Shown here piece by piece: positions 45,545 through 56,760 of a DNA stretch of 64,000 nucleotides. The notes beneath the pieces were generated by a model. The model was not told the origin of the DNA. It did no database searches and saw only the letters and a list, made by a program, of their open reading frames with translations. The position numbers were made by a program, and so were the translations under genes. The number at the start of each line of letters is the position of its first letter. Position 1 is the stretch's first letter. The stretch is from Orientallactaga sibirica. Lineage: Eukaryota > Chordata > Mammalia > Rodentia > Dipodidae. The stretch spans positions 49,258,001 through 49,322,000 of the forward strand of contig JAEOAD010000004.1 of the NCBI GenBank assembly GCA_036365145.1. Reading direction: 5' to 3'.

Positions 45545-45872
45545 TGTGATGGCTCAACTTCATTGCAGTTTGATTAGATTTATAATCATCATGGAAAATA
45601 TAATGTTTCCAGGAAGGCTGATCTGAAGAGGGGCTATCTAACCTGAGTGTGGGTGGTACCATCCCATGGACTGGGGTTCTGGGCCAAATAAAAAGAGAAA
45701 GTGAGAGGAACACCAGCATTCCAAGCAATGCAATGTAAACAGCTGCTTTCTGCTCCCACTGTAAGCAGCTGGGGCTGCTCTTGCCCCCATTCTCGCTGTA
45801 GTCTCAAGTAAACTTTCCTAGGTTGCTTTTGTCAGGTATTTTGTTACAGCAATGAGAAAAGAATTCTGTAAC
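45545..45872 (+). mobile_element. MaLR/ERVL-type solo LTR
   Basis: TGTGATGGCTCAACTTC start and CAGGTATTTTGTTACAGCAA end with TGAGAAAAGAATTC are typical of MaLR-related LTRs. No internal region or clear target duplication was found. Confidence 0.65.
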
Positions 45873-46245
45873 TATAAGCTTGCAATGATCTTAGGAGAAA
45901 TTAAGGAAGTTGCGAAACCTTGTTAAGCACAAGTGGCTTTTAGGGGTTTTAATTTACCCAATACAGCCCCTATTGAGTAGTTTGAAAAATAGTTTCTAAA
46001 AGTAATTTTAAAACCATTGTCTTCAAAGCTAATTACTATAACTAAGGAAACAAGTATCTGCAGGCGACATAATGTGGTTGAATCTCCCAAAATAACCCGT
46101 TATCAGAAAACTGTTATAATTTTACCTATGAGACAACTTGCCAATTAGTTTCATTAACAGCATTTACATTGACTGAGCTTTGCATGAATCTCACTCTGTG
46201 CAAACAGCCCTACTGATAAAGCATTTGTCAAAAACAATCAGTGAG
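45873..46245. other. unassigned DNA
   Basis: No gene or repeat recognised. Confidence 0.5.
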
Positions 46246-46442
46246 GGTCTGGAAAGATGGCTCAGCAGTTAAGGGTGTTTGTTTGTGAAGCCTGATGGCT
46301 TAGGGATTGATGACCCAGTACCCACGGATAGCCAGATGCAAAAAGTGGCTCACATGCCTGATGTGTTTGCAGTGGCACCAGGGTTTGATGAAACCATTAT
46401 GTCCCCTTCTCTCTCTTTCTCATATAAAAATAAATAAATAAC
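46246..46442 (+). mobile_element. tRNA-derived SINE, short form, diverged
   Basis: GTCTGGAAAGATGGCTCAGC head, GATAGCCAGATGCAAAAAGT, TGATGTGTTTGCAGTGGCAC body and ATATAAAAATAAATAAATAA tail. Confidence 0.8.
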
Positions 46443-46462
46443 ATATTTAAAAAACAACATCT

Positions 46463-46807
46463 TGTGGTGGTTTCATTCAGGTATCCCCCATAAACTTATG
46501 TGTTCTGAATTCTAGGTCCCAAGCTGGTGGCAATTTGGGAATTGAAGCTTCCTGGAGGTGATATATTGTTGGAGGTGGGTTTATGGGTGTTATAGCCAGC
46601 TTCCCCTTGCCATTTTTTGGCACACTCTCCTACTCCTGTTGTCCACCTGATGTTGGCCTGCAGGTGATGTCCACCCTCTGTTCGTGCCATACTTCCCCTG
46701 CCACTGTGGAACTCCCCTTGAGTCTGTAAGCCAAAATAAGCCCTTTCCTCCCATAAACTGATTTTGGTTGAGTGCTTTCTGCCAGCAATGCAAAATTGAC
46801 TGCAACA
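46463..46807 (+). mobile_element. MaLR solo LTR, same family as the two proviruses
   Basis: The 345-base LTR starts TGTGGTGGTTTCATTCAGG and ends GACTGCAACA, and aligns along its length with the LTRs at 54670-55006 and 56068-56420. It carries CAAAATAAGCC in place of a full AATAAA. No matching target duplication was seen. Confidence 0.85.
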
Positions 46808-47576
46808 TAATTGTTTAATCATATCGATGCCTGAGATAGTTACCAATTTGGATTAATAAAAAATTTACCCCAAATTCTTAAAAGATCTAGAGATCCTGCC
46901 AGAGGTTTTGGTAAGCTCTTACATAGGTCTCAGATGTGCACAAGTCCAAGAAGTGAGAAGGCATGATGATCCTTTCTACCTAATTTTCCAGTGCTGTGTG
47001 AGCAGGAAGTGAAGGCTAAGGCTGAGCTGTAAACTTCCTGCCAGAGTACTGAAAGCTTGTCCCAATGCATGCAGAGCTACTTGACACAAAACAGAAAATA
47101 TATTGAGAAATAAAACTAACGAAATTAAAACTTGTATCATTGTGAGGATCAACACAACTGATAAACCTTTATCTTTAGTTGAATGAACAGAAAGGAAAAG
47201 AATATAAATTACCACAAACTATAGAAATTTACAAGATTGTTAGGAAAGGTAATAAAAATATGATACCTTAAAATATTGTACTAAGCAAAAAAAATAGAAA
47301 TGCCATTGTTCATGATTTAATTTTATGAAGTTCTGGAATAGGTAAATTCATAGGGGAAAAATTGATTCTTTGTTTACATTCCAGTTCAAGGTGGAAGATC
47401 TTTCTATTGAGTGGAAAATGGGATCCAGATTAGTATTACTGTGTGTAGTTATAGAGAGAGGTGCTCACAGCTTGGCTGTGAATGTCCCCAAACTGAAGAA
47501 CAGTCCTCAGTGGACAGCTGGAAAACCAACCTTCTCCTCATTCTTACTTGCTGTAGAATGTGTTTCCATCTCATAC

Positions 47577-47611
<35 letters not shown>

Positions 47612-47694
47612 CAGACATTTCCCATTTTAGTTCAGTGTTTATATGTATTCATATATAACATTGAAATAATTTCACACAAGCAAAATCCATACTT
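46808..47694. other. unassigned DNA ending in a 33-base A tract
   Basis: An uninterrupted run of 33 A lies at 47578-47610. The 200-250 bases before it match no repeat I recognise, so this may be the 3' end of an unknown retrocopy. The overlapping frames at 47370-47707 read through the A tract and are artefacts. Confidence 0.45.
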
Positions 47695-49215
47695 CCCGAC
47701 CAAGTAGGCTTTATTCCAGAGGTTCAGGGATAGTTCAACATATGCAAATTGATAAATGTAATATACGATATAAAAGCACCGAAGGACAAAAATCACATGA
47801 CCATCTTAATAGGTGCAGAAAAAGCATTTGACAAAAAACCAACATTTTTTCATGATAAAAGTTTTACAGAAACTTGGAATATTTCTTCACAGAAATTAAA
47901 AAAAAAATCCTAAAATGCATTTGGAAGCACAAAAAATCTCGAACATCCAAAACCATTTTGAGCAACAAAAATAAGGTTGGTGGTATCACCATACTTGCTT
48001 TTAACCTATATTACAGAGCCATAGTACCAAAACAGCATGGCATTGGCAAAAAAAAACAGACATGTACATCAATGGAACATAATAGAGGACCCTGATGTAA
48101 GTACAGGCAGCTATAGCCACCAGATCTTTGACAAAAATGCCAAAAATACTCACTGGAGAAAAGACAGCTTCATTAACAAATAGTGCTGGGAAAACTGGAT
48201 ATGTATATGTAGAAGGATGAAAATAGATCCTTATCTCTCTCCATACACAATAATTAAGTCCAAATGGATCAAAGATCTTAATATATGACCTGAAACTGCT
48301 AGAGAAAAAAGTAGGAGAAACCCTTCAACATTTTGGCAAACGTAATGACTTTCTGAATATAACTCCAGTTACTCAGGAAATAAAGCCACTAATCAACCAC
48401 TGGAGCCTCATGAAATTATGAAGCTTTTGTACAGCAAAAGACACTGTGAATAGAGCAAAAATACAATCTACAGAATGGGAGAAAATCTTTACCAGCTATA
48501 CATCTGACAGAGGATTAATATGCAGGATATACAAAGAACTCAAAAAATTAAATAATGAGAAATCAAACAACCCAATTAAAAATGGGCTATAAAACTAAAT
48601 AGAGAGTTTTCAAATGAAGCAATAGAGATGGCCTATAAACATCTAAAAAATGTTCTACATCCTTAGCCATCAGGGAAATGCAACTTAAAACTACTTTGAG
48701 ATTCCATTTCACTCCTGTCAGAATGGCTACCATCAAGAAAACAAATAATAATAAATGCTGGCAAGGTTGTTGGAAAAGAGGAACACTTCTTCACTGTTGG
48801 TGAGAATGTAATCTGGAACAGCCATTGTGGAAATCAGTGCGGAGGTTCCTGGAACAGTTAAAAATAGATTTACCATATGACCCAGGGAGCATCACACTAC
48901 CTTAGAGATACTTACACATCCATGTTTATTACAACTCTATTCACAATAGCTAGGAAATGGAACCAGCCTAAATGAGTAGTGGATAATGAAGATGTGGTAC
49001 ATTTATACAACAGAGTTCTTATCAGCAATAAAGAAAAATGAAATTATGGAATTTACAGGGAAATGGATGGACCTGGAAAGGATTATACTTAGTAATCTGA
49101 GCTCAGAAAGCCAAAAGTCACATGTTCTTTCTCATATGTGGATCCTAGCTACAAATGTTTGGACTTGTAGGTGAGTTGAAATAAAACTCGGTAGCAGAGA
49201 CTGGTGTGCTGGAAA

Positions 49216-49242
49216 GGGGCTATAAGGGAGGGAAGAAAGGGG
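49216..49242 (+). other. G-quadruplex motif in L1 3' UTR
   Basis: Four G runs (G4, G3, G3, G4) with loops of 6, 1 and 6 bases lie about 45 bases after the ORF2 end. It is the third L1 in this window with a G4-like motif in this zone, though with longer loops. Confidence 0.5.
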
Positions 49243-49448
49243 AGAACTTCAGGGGATGACATTGTATATATGAATATAGAAAAATAGATTACTGGGGTGG
49301 AAAGGCCTAAGTGAGGCCAGGGGAAGAGAATGAGTAAAGGAAGAATGAGGTGATAGTTAATCAAAATCTAAGAGGGTATGAATAAGTCATATGGAAACCT
49401 ACTCTTTTGGACAATGGCGCACCAGGAAATTTTCAGTGCCAGGGATGG

Positions 49449-51768
49449 TGTTGCAGTCAGGCAGTCAGGTTCACATTGCTGGCAGAAATCACCCAACCAA
49501 GAGCAGCTTGTGGGGAAAAGGTTTGTTTTGGCTTACAGGCTCAAGGGGAAGTTCCATGATGGCAGGGGAAAAATGACAGCATGAGCAGAGGGTGGACATC
49601 ACCTCCTCACCAACATCAGTGGGTCAACAGCAATAGGAGAGTGTTCCAAACACTGGCAAGGGGAAACTGGCTATAATACCATAAGCCCACCCCCAACAAT
49701 ACACTGCCTCTAGGATGAGTTAATTCCCAAATATCCATAAGGTGGTGTATTAGTCAGGGTTCTCTAGAGGAACAGAACTGATAGAATGAATTGTATTAAA
49801 AGATAATTTATTGCATTAGCTTACAACAGTCCAGCAGTAACGGGTTGCAGGCCCAAGAGTCAAGGAACCCAGTAGCTGCTCAGTCCACGAGGCTGGATGC
49901 CTCAGGAGTCCTGATCCATCACTGAAGGCCTGGAGGCATCCTGGAGAGACAATGCTGGAAAGCAGCAAGCACCAGGCAGCAAGCAGCAAGCAGAGAACAG
50001 TGAGCAGCACTGGCAGCCAGGTGGGAGAAGAGGATACTTTTCTTCCCAGAGCTTCTTTAGATAAACCAGCCCCCTCCTCTGAGAGGGACCACCCACTCTG
50101 GGGGAAGGGCTCACCCTGGGGGAAGGATTCTTCCTTTAGTTAATCCTTCCTAGAGGCAACCTCAGAGACACACTCATGAAGAATGTCTGTGGATTCCTAA
50201 ATAGATCAAACTGACACAAACTTAACCATCACAGGTGGGAACCTAACATTCAGAATACCTAAATTTATGGGGGACACCTGAATCAAACAACCACATTTCA
50301 CCCTGACCCCCATAAACTGATAACTATAAATGATATAAAATACAATGCATTCAGTCCAACTTTCAAAGTCCCCATAGTTTTATCAATTCCAGTGATGTTC
50401 CAACATCCCCATAATCCAAGGTCTCTTAACTGATCCATAATGCCTAAAAATCCCCCCCCAAAACTCCATAATGGCACAGAATAAACACTTACACTGCAAA
50501 AGATGGTTGGACACAGAAAACAAATATTCAACTAATACAAGATTTAAAACAACCAGGGCAAACATCAAACTCTGTAGCTCCAAGTGCAACAACTCTAGCC
50601 AGTGACAAATCTCCAAATATGATAATTCTAACAAACAGCATGTTTCTGGAGTTCCAATTCCGTCCTTCCAGCTAGCTACTCATAATCCTGGAAAACTTCA
50701 TCAGGGCCCACAGCTCTCCTTAGCAGCTGTCTCTTGTTCCCAGCATCTCCACTGGGTCTCTGGTACAACCCATGGCCCATCCTCAAGGCTCCATCAGGTC
50801 TCTATGCAGGCATCCTGCAAACCTGCTTCACACTGCCTTTGGACATTTCCAATTCAATGACTCTCTCTTTCCTGCATTTCTTGTACTCCATAATACCAGG
50901 TAGGGTGCCAATTTGTTAATCTGGGGGGGGGGGATAAAGAAGACTTTGAAAAACAGGATACTCCTTCGGCATTCAGGCCCCTTCAAAAGAAAGCAATTTT
51001 CCTGTTGTCCCAATGAAGGTCAGCTGACCCAATCTCAATGGTTGTAGTCTCTCAATTGCAGCTGAATGGGCATCAGTTTCACCCAAAGATTTCATTTTTT
51101 TTTTTTCTGTGCCATATCCCTCTGCTCACAGCAGTGTGTTTCTATGCAAAGCAACCCTTCATAAGTTCTCAGGACATGGGTATAACAGCAAGCCTCTCAA
51201 ACAAACTGCTTCTAGCCCAGTCCAGGCAAAGCTCTTTCTCACCTCCATAAGCCAAACCTCATAGTCCATAGTTGTTATTTCATTCAGGTCTTTAAATTCT
51301 GACCAAAATAGTCCATCAAGCTGTACTTAACAGCACTGCAAGGCATTTCTTAGGCCAAGGTTTCAAATCCTTCCACATTACTTTCAAAAATCAGCTCCAA
51401 AAAGCTAAAGCCACACAGTCAGATGTTTAGCAGCAATCCCACTCCTCTGGTACCAACTTTCCTGTTGCAGTCAGGTTTGTATTGCTGACAGAAATCACCT
51501 GACCAAGAGCAGCTTGTGGGAAAAAGGTTTGTTTTGGCTTACAGGCTCCAGGGGAAGCTCCATGATGGCTGGGGAAAACGGTGGCATGAGCAGAGGGTGG
51601 ACATCACCTCCTCACCAACATCAGGGGTCAATAGCAAAGGGAAGTGTGCCAAACAGTGGCAAGGGAAAACTGTCTCCTGAATGCATTAATTCCCAAATCT
51701 CCATCAGCTGAGAACCTAGCACTCAGAACACCTAAGTTTATGAGGGACACCTGAATCAAAACACCACA
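49449..51768 (-). mobile_element. MaLR provirus relic (LTR-internal-LTR), TSD GATGG
   Basis: On the minus strand the 5' LTR is 51463-51768 (306 bases), the internal region 50296-51462 (about 1.17 kb), and the 3' LTR 49449-50295, which is about 354 bases once the nested LTR and its extra target copy are removed. A perfect 5-base duplication GATGG lies at 49444-49448 and 51769-51773. The internal region starts with the MaLR-typical TTGGTACCAGAG sequence, has no gag, pol or env frame of any length, and is homologous throughout to 55007-56067. The shorter 5' LTR has lost about 45 bases near its start. MaLR elements are non-coding and depend on other elements for movement. Confidence 0.92.
49746..50233 (-). 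mobile_element. nested solo LTR (ERVL/MaLR type), TSD GGTGG
   Basis: A 488-base LTR with TG and CA ends lies inside the 3' LTR of the provirus. The 5-base duplication GGTGG at 49741-49745 and 50234-50238 is perfect. On the minus strand it starts TGTGATGGTTAAGTTTGTG and ends CTCTAGAGAACCCTGACTAA followed by TACA, with AATAAA about 60 bases before the end. An imperfect GCAAGCA repeat occurs at 49955-50005. No internal sequence remains, so the two LTRs have recombined. Confidence 0.9.
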
Positions 51769-52500
51769 GATGGGGTACCTCACAGTGAGTTGTTGGCCAG
51801 GGAGGTCCCTGATCCCCCCCACAAAATATTGCAGGTCATTGCTGAGGCTCTTGGGTTCTGAACAGGAATAGAGAGGAAGACCCTGTTTATGAAGACTCTA
51901 CATGTTTGGCTGCAAAGTCACTGAGAAATTTTGCTGGCTCTGAGCTGGAAACCTCCTCTGTGTAGACCAGCTGACAGAAAGCTGGAAATAGCTATTTTTT
52001 ATGCAGCTCCATGGGAGAGATAGAAGTCATCAGTGGAGATAAACAACAGTGGACACTGCAAGCCTTCAGTTTGACCAGCCAGGCCAAATAAGCTAATGGA
52101 TGCAATACAGACATGTTTCTTATGGGGGAAACCAATTGCTCTCTAATTGGACTGAAGGTTCCCACCATGGGAGGGAATACATGCATGATAATTAAAAATC
52201 TATGACAGGAGAAATCATGAGCCCTAGAGGTGTAATGCCTGCTGGTGTCTGGCTAAATATTATGTTCATCAAACTGCCCGGTAAGCACTTCTCTTAATGT
52301 TCATATCCAGATATTAATGCTACTCTCACTTTTGGTTAGTGAAGCTTCTCTTTTCAGATAGCAGTGACCTCTGGGATGACTCAAAAGGCACCATAGTGCT
52401 GAGAAGAAGTGACAGAGGAGTGCTCAGCACTGAAACATCTCTATCACCCATTCCAAGGCTCAGGGTCCATTGCAGAAGAGGTGACAAAAAGAATGTAAGA

Positions 52501-52749
52501 TCTGGGCTGGAGAGATGGCTTAGTAGTTAAGGCACCTGCCTGTGAAGCCTAAGAACACTTGTTCAAATCTCCAGGTCTCAGACACAAAAGTGACACAAGT
52601 GCGCAATGTCACACATGCACACAAGGGGGCACACGTATCTGGAATTCATTCACAGTGGCTGAGAGGCCCTGGTATGCCTATTTTCTCCCTCTTCCTCTCT
52701 CTCTGTTTCTCTCTCTCTCTCAAAAAAAAAAAAAAAAAAAAAAAAAAAA
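52501..52749 (+). mobile_element. tRNA-derived SINE, long form, inside L1 3' UTR, with TSD
   Basis: CTGGGCTGGAGAGATGGCTT head, long-form insert (GACACAAGTGCGCAATGTCA), (TC)n and a tail of about 29 A. Target duplication GAATGTAAGA at 52491-52500 and 52750-52759 is perfect (AAAAAGAATGTAAGA if the A run is counted). Confidence 0.93.
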
Positions 52750-53030
52750 GAATGTAAGAACCAAAGGAAGGGTAGGACTCCTTACAATGCACTCTTCCCA
52801 ACACAAAACTGCCTGGATATCCATGACCTCATAGTGCCTGGCAGTACCTATACAAGACCATTCCAATAGGAGGTAAAGAAGATGACATCAAAATAAAAGA
52901 GAGACTGATGGAGAAGGGAAGGGGATATAATGGATAGTGGAGTTGTGAAGGGGAAAGTGGGGATGGTTGGGAATTATCATGGTTTGTTGTCTATAATTAT
53001 GGAAGTTGTCAGTAATTAAAAAAGTAAAAA

Positions 53031-53484
53031 GCCTTACTATCTTTGCTATTCTATTCTCTATTCATTCTATTTTCCTTGACTGCTCCATTCAACTTCGATC
53101 CATTCTATTCCATCGTATTTCACTGGAAAAAAATTTTCTGACAGACCCAATAAGTGGATTTTACTATCATCTAACATGGAAGTTGATGGTAAGGAGCCAG
53201 ATAGGAATATTTAAGCTCTGTGGATAATGTCTTTGTTATGACTACCTGGCTCAAACTTTCCAGCATGAAAACATTCATAGATGATTTTTAACCTAAGGTA
53301 CATAGAGGGTATTTTCAAAGAAAATATATTTATAAGAGCAGGTGTGGATCATATTTTTCTGACCTTTTTCCCAATGAAGATGTGAAATTGAAAAGTGGAT
53401 TAGAAATAAATAACTTTCTGCAAGGTAGCTCAAATCTGTTTTACATGTTTATTTACTCATGTGGTTATTAATTTGAAATTTGCT
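53031..53484. other. unassigned DNA
   Basis: AT-rich; no gene or repeat recognised. Confidence 0.5.
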
Positions 53485-54150
53485 TTCTCTGCTGTACTGT
53501 AAGTTCAACAACAGTAAGGACTGAATTAATTTTGTTCACACTATATTCCCAGTTTTTAGTATAAGCACTAGGCATACTAATAAATGCTTAGCATACATTG
53601 GTGGAATTCATAAATGATTTGGTGATCACATGCTTTCTACCCAGCATTGTTCTAGTAAGTGCACACATAATTACTCTATGGATAAATCAAAACAATAATG
53701 GTTGGGTTTCTTTTGTTGGCTTTTTTGTGTGCTGTGATTTTCCCAGTGCCTATATTGCGTGTCTGGCACATAATAAGTGCCAATGAATATTTGTTGAGTT
53801 TGACTGCCTGCATAAGTGAGTGAAGGCAGGTGCATTTGCCCTCATGGAGCTCTTGCTTGGTGGGAGATACAGAGACACACAGATAGTGACTGTGAGTTGC
53901 ACATACCAGATAGAAACACAAATTGATTCAAAGCAGAAAAAAAAAACATGGAGCTTAGAGGGAGGCAGATAGAAGCATTGAGGAAGGTTTTCATAAAGAA
54001 GAAGGCCCTTAGAACTGGGATCCATCTATTGAGAATCACCTTTCAAGGGAAAAGATGAGATAATGGAAGAGAGAGGAGAGAGAGTTTCAAGCAGAGAAGA
54101 TCACAGGTGAAAATTGCATAGGGTGAGCAAGATGTGAGATGAACAGGGGT
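53485..54150 (+). mobile_element. L2 LINE fragments
   Basis: ATTCCCAGTTTTTAGTATAA with AAATGCTTAGCATAC (53485-53600), GTCTGGCACATAATAAGTGC (53760-53800) and TTGCCCTCATGGAGCTCTTG (53836-53860) each match parts of the L2 3' end. They are old and in pieces, perhaps from more than one copy. Confidence 0.6.
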
Positions 54151-54544
54151 TGACTCCCCAAGGGTCAGGTGGTCATTGTCAAACACTCCAGTCTTCATTC
54201 TGCCTTCTCCCAATTTAGAGTAACTGGGAGGAAATAGAATCAGACTCTGAGTGTTAGAAAGATTATGTGTAATAAAAGGAGGGTTGTGGGAAATACAGAA
54301 GACAAGGGGACAACATGATAATTATTTTCTGAAGAAAGCCAGTGATCTACCCAGAATGGGACTGGGATGGACTCCCTTCCTTGGGTGTTAAATCACAGGT
54401 GGATAAGCATTCATCTGGATATTGAAATTTGTTTATGCCTTTCACTTGTCACTTTTGAAGGACTGAATAAGTTGACAATAAAATTAAAATGAGGGAAATC
54501 CTATGAGAAATATTCAAGATTTTGACATTACCCTTGAGATAACA
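54151..54544. other. unassigned DNA
   Basis: No gene or repeat recognised. Confidence 0.5.
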
Positions 54545-56760
54545 TAGAACTGAGTTTACTTATTCCATAAAATGCTTTCCAAACACCATCATTGTCTGAC
54601 TATATGTTAGATGCTGGACATAGAATGTGGACAAAACAGATATTATTCTGCCTTCATGGAGACTATAGTTGTGGAGGTTTGATTCAGGTGTCCCCCATAA
54701 ACTTAGGTGTTCTGAATGCTTGGTCCTCGCATGATGGCAATTTGGAAATTAAAGCCCCTGGAGGTAGGGTTTGTTGGGGGTAGGATTATGGAAGTTACAA
54801 CAAGCTTCCTCTTGCCAGTGATTGGCACACTTTCTTGTTGCTGTTCCATCTGATGTTGGCCAGGGGTGATGTTCACCCTCTGTTCATGCCATTGTTTTCC
54901 CATCATGGAGCTTTCCCTCAAGTCTGTAAGCCACAATAAACCCTTTTTGGCACAACCTGCTCTTGCCCAGGTGGTTTCTGCCTAAAATGCAAACCTGAAT
55001 GCAACAGTAAAGTTGGTACCAACAGTGGGGTCACAGCTGCTAGAAACCTGATTCTATGGCTTAAGCCTTTTGGAAATGCTTTACAGGAGGAATGTGGAAG
55101 GATTTTAAACTTTATCCTAAGAGACACCTTGCAGTGCTGTAAGTACAGCTTGATGGACCATTCTGGTTAGAGTTGAAAGACCTGAATTCAGTAAGAACTA
55201 AGGACTGTTAGGATTGGCTTATGAGGGTTAGAAAGAGCTTTCCTGGACTGCACTTGCTGTTATGCCTGCGTCCTGAGAATTTATGTAGGGTTGCAGAGGG
55301 ATATGACATAGCAAAAATGAAATCCTTGGGCCCAAACTGGCCTATTCAGCTGCAATTGTTTAGAGATTATAGCCATTGAGATTGGACCAGCTGACCTGCA
55401 TTGGGACAACAGAAAGAATGCAGAGTCTTTTGAAGAGGCCTAAATGCTGAAGGAGTGTCCTGTTCTTCAAAGTCAGCTTTATTCCCCCCTGGATTAACAA
55501 GTTGGCAGCCCACCTGGTATTATGGAGTATAAGAAATGCAAGAAAGAGAGGGTCATTAAATTTGCAACGTGGTTTTGTATTTTGGAAATAACCATGGATA
55601 GTGTGTGAAGCAGGCTTCTTGGATTATCTGCATGGAGACCCTATGGGGCTCATAGGATGAACCATGGGTTGCAGCAGAGACCCAATGGAGATGCCAGAAC
55701 TATGGGATGGCTGCCAAGGAGAGCTCCTGGCACCAGATGATGTTTTCCGGGACTGTAAGTAGCCTAGTTAGAGGGGCAGAATTGGAGCTCCAGAGACTCA
55801 TCACTGGTTAGAATGATCAGATTTAGAGATTTGTCACTGACTAGAGTTGTTGGACTTGGAGTACAGGATTTGAAGTTTTCCCTGTTAAGTCTTGTATTGG
55901 TTGAATATATCTTTGCTATGTCCAATGCCATCTTTTTATTTTGTATTATGGCTCAGTTTAAAGATCTTGGAATATGGGGATGTCTCAACATCATTGGGAT
56001 TGATATAAACTATGGGGACTTTTAAAGCTGCACTTAGTGCATTGCATTATGGGGGCAAGGAGCAGAATGTGGTGGTTTGATTCAGGTGTTCCCCCATAAA
56101 CTTAGTTGTTCTGAATGCTAGGTTCCCAGCTGATGGAGATTTGGGGATTAAAGCCTCCTGGAGGCAGAATATTGTTGGGGGTGCACTTATGAGTGTTATA
56201 ACCAGCTTCCCCTTGCCAGTGTTTGGCACACTCTCCTGTTGCTGTTGTTCATCTGATGTTGGCCAGGAAGAGATGTCCACCTTCTGTTTATGCCATCGTT
56301 TTCCCCTACCATCATGGAGCTTCTCCTTGAGTCTGAAAGCCAAAATAAACCCTCTTTTCTCCCCCACAAGCTGCTCTTGGTTTGGTGTTTTCTGCCAGCA
56401 ATGCGGTCCTGACTGCAACAATAATCTAGAACAGGAGATTGGCTTTAAACTAATAAATGTTTAAATAAGTTGACAATTATGAATATTTATAATTATGATA
56501 AAGTAGTATATAATACCATGCAAATATGTGACCAAGATTAATTTCATAAAGAAAAATCTGTCAAGGTCTCTCTGAGGAATGATACCTTGAACAAGTTCTA
56601 GGTGGGAAATAATTGGACAACCTTGGAGGCAGAACTGTGAGAGGGAAGATTCCATGAAGACAGGAAGGGAGGTGAGCACTGAAAGGTGGATTGGAATGTA
56701 AGGAGGTTGTGATGTCATGAGGTAACTTCCCAAACATGGAGATCCCCTCATGTAAGATCT
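54545..56760 (+). mobile_element. L2 LINE fragment split by a MaLR provirus
   Basis: The left part (54545-54669) contains ATATGTTAGATGCTGGACAT and CTGCCTTCATGGAGACTATA. The right part (56421-56760) contains AAGGTCTCTCTGAGGAATGA and AGAACTGTGAGAGGGAAGAT with TCCATGAAGACAGGAAGG. Together they follow the L2 3' region in order. Confidence 0.65.
54670..56420 (+). mobile_element. MaLR provirus relic (LTR-internal-LTR)
   Basis: 5' LTR 54670-55006 (337 bases), internal 55007-56067 (1061 bases), 3' LTR 56068-56420 (353 bases). Both LTRs start TGTGG and end GCAACA. The internal region begins GTAAAGTTGGTACCAACAGT and ends in a purine-rich tract (GGGGGCAAGGAGCAGAA, 56051-56067) next to the 3' LTR. The 5-base flanks are ATAGT and ATAAT, a target duplication with one substitution. 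No viral reading frame is present. It is the sense-strand sibling of the provirus at 49449-51768. Confidence 0.93.

Larger units (their letters stand above)
47695..53030 (+). mobile_element. L1, 5'-truncated, host of nested insertions
   Basis: The sense L1 starts within the ORF2 reverse transcriptase region (AGGCTTTATTCCAGAGG), jumps near 47880 to a much later part of ORF2 (an internal deletion of roughly 1 kb judged from L1 layout), reaches the ORF2 end near 49174, and continues in a 3' UTR. A MaLR provirus (49449-51768) splits the UTR, which resumes with CACAGTGAGTTGTTGGCC. A SINE sits at 52501-52749. The element ends near 53030 in an A-rich sequence. Without insertions the 3' UTR is about 1.27 kb. 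Frames are broken. Confidence 0.87.

Noticed and set aside
46496..46846. 116-codon minus-strand open frame
   Set aside because: It is antisense to a MaLR solo LTR.
56047..56464. 124- and 107-codon open frames
   Set aside because: Both lie in the 3' LTR of a MaLR provirus, and LTRs of this class do not encode protein.
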